16,236 bases of DNA. It comes from Prevotellaceae bacterium UBA711 (lineage in GTDB: Bacteria; Bacteroidota; Bacteroidia; Bacteroidales; Bacteroidaceae). The notes beneath the pieces are model-generated. The model was given only the letters and a program-made list of their open reading frames with translations, was not told where the DNA came from and ran no database searches. Of this stretch, positions 12,970-16,236 are shown piece after piece; position 1 is the first letter of the stretch, and every line of letters begins with the position of its first letter. The position numbers and the translations under genes were made by a program. The stretch is from contig DBLZ01000032.1 of assembly GCA_002297545.1 (NCBI GenBank), positions 43,262-59,497 of the forward strand, written 5' to 3'.

Positions 12970-14283
12970 ATGAGGCTAATATATTCGTTATTGCTCCTTG
13001 CCCTATGTCCATGCCTGCCCGGGCAGGCACAGGAAGCCTGGAGCCTGGAACGCTGCATAGCACATGCAGTGGAGCACAACCTGCAGGTGAGGCAGAGCGC
13101 ACAGCAGGTGAAACAGCAGGAGATCACACTAAGTACCACACGAAATAGCCGCCTGCCAGGGGTTGACGGCTCAGTATCGCAAAGTTTCAACTTCGGCAGG
13201 GGACTTACGGCGGAGAATACTTATGTCAACCGCAACACCATGAGCACCTCCTTCGGGCTAAACGCCAACGTGTCGGTCTACGACGGCGGACAGACCACCC
13301 ACAACCTGAAAGCACAGAAACTGCAGTTGCAGGCTTTGCTCGCCGACCTGGATAAGGCTCGCGAGGACCTCAGCCTGCAAGTGACATCGGAATTTCTGGA
13401 GGTGCTCTTCCAGCAAGAGCAGCTCAGAGTGGCAAGACAGCAGTGCGCACTCTCCCTGTCACAGGAAGAACGCATCCGCAAGCTCTTTGATGCCGGCAAG
13501 GCTTCCGAGAGCGAATGGGCCGATGCCAAGGCCCTCGTCGCCTCCGACCGCCTGGCAGAGACACAGGCCGAGAACTCCTACCGTCTGGCCCTGCTATCCA
13601 TGTCGCAACTACTCGAACTCCCCTCGCCCGAGGGCTTCATTGTGGAGGCACCACAGATTCCCGAATCAGAGCAAGTGACACTGCCTCTGCCCGATGCCAT
13701 CATGGCAGAGGCATCTGGCATAAAGCCCTCAATCAAGGCTGGGGAGTACCGTGTACGCAGTGCCGAAAGGAATATACTGCTGGCCCGTACGGGCTATTTC
13801 CCCAAACTCAGCCTGGGGGCCGGCCTGGGAACCAACTACTACCATACTTCAGGCTTCGACACGGCACCGTTCGGGCAACAGCTGAGGGACAACTTCAGCC
13901 GCTACGTAGGTGTGACGCTCAGTGTACCTCTGTTCGACCGGCTTGCCACACGCAACCAAATGCGTTCGGCACGTGTCCAGCTCGAAAGCCAAAAGCTGGC
14001 TCTGGAACAGATTCGCAAGGATATGTTCAAGGAAATACAGCAGGCCTACTACAATGCCGTGGCGGCACAGGAACAATGCTCCAGCGCAAACGTGGCGGAG
14101 GAAGCCTCCAAGACTGCTTTTGCGCTGATGACAGCCAAGTTCGAGAACGGCCAGGCCACAGCCACCGAATATCAGGAGGCAAAGACGCGACTGCTAAAGG
14201 CACAGGCCGAGGGACTCAAGGCTCGATACTCGTTCCTCTTCCGCTGCAAGATAATAGACTTCTACAGGGGCCGCCCACTCTGA
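12970..14283 (+). CDS. TolC-family outer membrane efflux channel
   Basis: This 437-residue protein is the outer-membrane exit duct of the tripartite pump. A signal peptide (about 1-20, MRLIYSLLLLALCPCLPGQA) is followed by the typical opening WSLERCIAHAVEHNLQVRQSAQQV (24-47). Two outer-membrane-efflux repeats form the trimeric alpha-barrel, with beta-hairpin segments such as LNANVSVYDGGQTTHNLKAQ in repeat one and VTLSVPLFDRLATRNQMRSA in repeat two; the latter carries the conserved SVPLFD pattern. Long amphipathic helices rich in Ala, Gln and Glu dominate the rest. The length is usual for the family, and no strict lipobox is present. It starts 13 bases after the adaptor gene and is the last gene of the operon. 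Confidence 0.94.
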   Translation: MRLIYSLLLLALCPCLPGQAQEAWSLERCIAHAVEHNLQVRQSAQQVKQQEITLSTTRNSRLPGVDGSVSQSFNFGRGLTAENTYVNRNTMSTSFGLNANVSVYDGGQTTHNLKAQKLQLQALLADLDKAREDLSLQVTSEFLEVLFQQEQLRVARQQCALSLSQEERIRKLFDAGKASESEWADAKALVASDRLAETQAENSYRLALLSMSQLLELPSPEGFIVEAPQIPESEQVTLPLPDAIMAEASGIKPSIKAGEYRVRSAERNILLARTGYFPKLSLGAGLGTNYYHTSGFDTAPFGQQLRDNFSRYVGVTLSVPLFDRLATRNQMRSARVQLESQKLALEQIRKDMFKEIQQAYYNAVAAQEQCSSANVAEEASKTAFALMTAKFENGQATATEYQEAKTRLLKAQAEGLKARYSFLFRCKIIDFYRGRPL

Positions 14284-14343
14284 CACACACTTTCACGGCT
14301 TTGGATCGGTAAGGGCAAGAGCGAGAATGCGGGTAGTGCTTCA

Positions 14344-14372
14344 CTGAGTGTGTCTGAGACGAGTTCACTCAG
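14344..14372. terminator. Possible bidirectional terminator hairpin between convergent genes
   Basis: CTGAGTG at 14344-14350 pairs with CACTCAG at 14366-14372 around a 15-base loop, in the 117-bp gap between the convergent TolC-family and sulfatase genes. The position suits a shared terminator, but the stem is only 7 bp and no strong T run follows in either direction, so the call is weak. Confidence 0.35.
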
Positions 14373-14400
14373 GCCGGTAGAATTTAGGTGAGTATAAGAT

Positions 14401-15948
14401 CTACTTGATGGGACGTTTCGGGGCATAGCCCTTGGTGGCACTCACATCATGTATGAGCTTTTGGAATGCCTTCACCTGCCTTGGGTGGTCAGCGGCCCGG
14501 TTGGCTGTCTCGCCAAGCGAGGTGGACATGTCATAGAGTTGAGGCTCAGGGGCATTGCCCGTCTCCACCTTTGGTCCCCACTGAATCATGGCCGGACCTT
14601 TCATGGGGTGAATGTACTTCCATCGGCCAGAACGGGCCACTATGTTATGGTTAGCGGCATACTTTAGCGCGAATGGGCGCGATGCCTTGCTGCGACCTGT
14701 CCATGTCTTCAGGAACGGGCGGCTGTCTTGTGCCGCTCCCTGCGGAATCCTGGTGCCGGCCAATTGGGCCAAGGTGGCCAAGGCGTCTATCTGGGACACC
14801 AGAGCGTCGCTGACCTTGCCGGCCTGCACACCCGGACCGCTGACTATGAAGGGTATCACGCTGCCTGCCTCAAAGGAACTGTACTTGGCTCCACGGAATG
14901 GTCCGCCAGGCTTGTGCGTACCCGCCAATTCCTCGGCCCGGTCGTCGTAGCCATCGTCCAGTACGGGGCCATTGTCGCTGGTAATGATGAGGATGGTGTT
15001 GTCCGCCAGGCCGTTGCGCCTCAACGCCTCGGTTATCTGCCCCACAGTCCAGTCGAACTGCATTATGGCCTCCCCGCGCAACCCCATGGGACTCTTGCCT
15101 CGGAAACGCTCGTGCGGATAACGCGGCACATGCACGTCATTGGTACACAGGTACAGGAAGAAGGGGCGCTCGCGGTGCCGCCCTATGAAGTCCACTGCCT
15201 TGGCCGCTATGGAGTCGGCTATGTTCTCGTCCTGCCACAGTGCCCGGCCTCCGCCCTTCATATAGCCTATGCGCCCTATGCCGTTGACCACGCTCATGTC
15301 ATGCCCGTGGCTATGGCGCAACTTGGTCAAGACCTCGGGATTGGCGGCACCAGTAGGCTCTCCGGGAAAATTACGTCGGTAGCTCACGGCTATGGGGGCC
15401 GAGGGATCGTAGTTGGCCACACGGCCGTTCTCTATGAAGACGCAGGGCACACGGTCGGCCGTGGCAGCCATGATGTAATGGTAGTCAAACCCAAGGTCGG
15501 AGAGGTCCTGGTCCAGTTTCCCGTTCCAATCCTGTTCCGCCGTGCGGCTGCCCAGTCCCAGATGCCATTTGCCTATGGCTCCCGTGGCATAGCCAGCCTG
15601 CCGGAAGACATCGGCCACGGTGTACTGGTCGGGCGAGATAATCATGCCCGCATTGCCCGCAGCCACATCGGTTCCCTGTTTGCGGAACGGATACTCGCCG
15701 GTGAGTATGGCATAGCGCGAAGGTGTGCTTGTGCTGGCACAGGCATGGGCGTTAAGGAAACGTGTACCGGCCTTGGTCACACTGTCTACTACGGGAGTGG
15801 CAACCCTCTCCGCACCGTAACACGAGATGTCGCCCCACCCCAAATCGTCAGCCAAAAGGAAGATAACGTTGGGACGCCCGGTCTGCTGTGCGGCCGATGC
15901 CAATGCCATGCCTGCCGCACCCATAAGTAGAAGTGTATGTTTCATCAT
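14401..15948 (-). CDS. Secreted S1-family sulfatase, Ser-type formylglycine motif
   Basis: This 515-residue protein (514 if the second ATG at 15945 is used) hydrolyses sulfate esters, probably from sulfated sugars. A signal peptide covers about 1-20 (MMKHTLLLMGAAGMALASAA). The alkaline-phosphatase-like fold is clear: PNVIFLLADDLGWGD at 26-40 with metal-binding Asp34 and Asp35, and STPSRYAILTG at 74-84, where Ser74 is the residue converted to formylglycine. GKWHLG lies at 126-131, NDVHVP at 270-275 with His273, TSDNGP at 323-328 with the metal-binding Asp325 and Asn326, and FRGAKYSSFEAG at 351-362 with Lys355. A C-terminal subdomain ends in ATKGYAPKRPIK. A Ser-type motif requires a radical-SAM maturase (anSME) encoded elsewhere. 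I cannot assign a subfamily or sugar. The gene is monocistronic here and convergent with the efflux operon; neighbouring galactosidases make a sulfated galactose glycan a reasonable but unproven target. Confidence 0.94.
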   Translation of the reverse strand: MMKHTLLLMGAAGMALASAAQQTGRPNVIFLLADDLGWGDISCYGAERVATPVVDSVTKAGTRFLNAHACASTSTPSRYAILTGEYPFRKQGTDVAAGNAGMIISPDQYTVADVFRQAGYATGAIGKWHLGLGSRTAEQDWNGKLDQDLSDLGFDYHYIMAATADRVPCVFIENGRVANYDPSAPIAVSYRRNFPGEPTGAANPEVLTKLRHSHGHDMSVVNGIGRIGYMKGGGRALWQDENIADSIAAKAVDFIGRHRERPFFLYLCTNDVHVPRYPHERFRGKSPMGLRGEAIMQFDWTVGQITEALRRNGLADNTILIITSDNGPVLDDGYDDRAEELAGTHKPGGPFRGAKYSSFEAGSVIPFIVSGPGVQAGKVSDALVSQIDALATLAQLAGTRIPQGAAQDSRPFLKTWTGRSKASRPFALKYAANHNIVARSGRWKYIHPMKGPAMIQWGPKVETGNAPEPQLYDMSTSLGETANRAADHPRQVKAFQKLIHDVSATKGYAPKRPIK

Positions 15949-15993
15949 ATTATATATATAAGGTAATGGCCGCTATGACCGTCTGGTCCGATA

Positions 15994-16001
15994 CAAATAT
16001 A
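15994..16001 (-). promoter_or_regulatory. Putative sulfatase promoter, -7 box
   Basis: The plus strand reads CAAATATA, i.e. TATATTTG on the minus strand, matching TAnnTTTG. It would give a leader of about 40 nt. No good -33 element is visible at the normal spacing. Confidence 0.4.
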
Positions 16002-16105
16002 CGACAAATCCCTGGGATTATGCCCCGCCATGCCAAAGAAAATGAAATTCGGGTCAGCGGATATTTCCGGTTGGTGAGGCCTCCGAGAAATTAGCCGCCA
16101 TTGGC

Positions 16106-16118
16106 GCCCCGGAGGGGC
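16106..16118. repeat. Short GC hairpin GCCCC-GGA-GGGGC followed by AACA
   Basis: GCCCC (16106-16110) pairs with GGGGC (16114-16118) around GGA and is followed by AACA. CCTCCG at 16080-16085 can alternatively pair with CGGAGG at 16110-16115. The stem-loop-AACA form resembles that of the hairpin at 16201-16224, suggesting parts of one palindromic repeat element. Confidence 0.4.
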
Positions 16119-16200
16119 AACAAGACGTCAGGAGGGTGTGTCAAAAGTGATTTAGGGCCGCGATGTCCCCCGTCGCCCACCTTATAAGTCGCGGGTATAG

Positions 16201-16224
16201 GCTGCGGGCTGAAGGCCCAACAGC
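16201..16224. repeat. Nested palindrome, REP-like element running to the window edge
   Basis: An inner stem GGGC (16206-16209) / GCCC (16215-16218) closes a TGAAG loop, and an outer stem GCTG (16201-16204) / CAGC (16221-16224) encloses it. The core GGGCTGAAGGCCCAACA resembles, from memory, a dispersed intergenic palindromic repeat of Bacteroidetes genomes; this could not be checked by search, and the element may continue beyond the window. Confidence 0.45.
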
Positions 16225-16236
16225 GGTCAGCACTAA

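Larger units (their letters stand above)
15949..16236. other. Region upstream of the sulfatase gene with promoter and hairpins
   Basis: This 288-bp stretch runs to the window edge and shows no credible gene. It contains an AT tract (15949-15961) next to the sulfatase start, a -7 box for it (15994-16001), and two GC-rich hairpins (16106-16118 and 16201-16224) that look like repeats rather than coding sequence. What lies further right is unknown. Confidence 0.55.

Noticed and set aside
14728..15930. A 400-codon plus-strand open frame opposite the sulfatase
   Set aside because: The minus strand encodes an intact sulfatase here; the antisense product has no recognisable domain or start context.
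1..16236. tRNA, rRNA, riboswitch, transposase or phage genes
   Set aside because: I saw no tRNA-like cloverleaf, rRNA stretch, known riboswitch core, integrase or transposase coding sequence anywhere in the window.

Overview
The window looks like chromosomal DNA of a GC-rich member of the Bacteroidales (Bacteroides/Prevotella relatives). The reasons are the Bacteroidetes-type -7 boxes (TAnnTTTG) upstream of several genes, start codons without clear Shine-Dalgarno sequences, secreted glycosidases and a Ser-type sulfatase, and a MacB-type efflux operon in the order ATPase, permease, permease, adaptor, outer-membrane factor. The genus cannot be settled from this sequence alone.

Layout from left to right. 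(1) Positions 1-775, minus strand: the N-terminal half of cofactor-independent phosphoglycerate mutase (gpmI), cut by the window edge. (2) Positions 776-1203: a gene-free stretch with a probable gpmI promoter and four AACCGGTT palindromes spaced exactly 22 bp apart. (3) Positions 1204-5634, minus strand: a two-gene operon with a canonical GH36 alpha-galactosidase first and then a secreted, less familiar protein whose barrel resembles clan GH-D. (4) Positions 5635-5930: a divergent promoter region. (5) Positions 5931-8285, plus strand: a GH35 beta-galactosidase lipoprotein. (6) Positions 8286-8569: a perfect 14-bp inverted repeat, an AT tract, a phased direct repeat and a -7 box. (7) Positions 8570-14283, plus strand: a five-gene tripartite efflux operon; the first three genes are joined by ATGA overlaps. 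(8) Positions 14401-15948, minus strand: a secreted Ser-type sulfatase, convergent with the efflux operon. (9) Positions 15949-16236: its upstream region, then GC-rich hairpins that resemble a dispersed palindromic repeat running off the window.

The alpha-galactosidase, its partner, the beta-galactosidase and the sulfatase all carry export signals and would act at the cell envelope on galactose-containing, possibly sulfated, glycans. No SusC/SusD pair or dedicated regulator is present, so this is not a complete polysaccharide utilization locus. The efflux operon is a separate unit of unknown substrate.

The most unusual features are the phased AACCGGTT array, the unassigned GH-D-like enzyme next to a GH36 gene, and the terminal palindromes. 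I did not find strong evidence for a wholly new multi-gene system.
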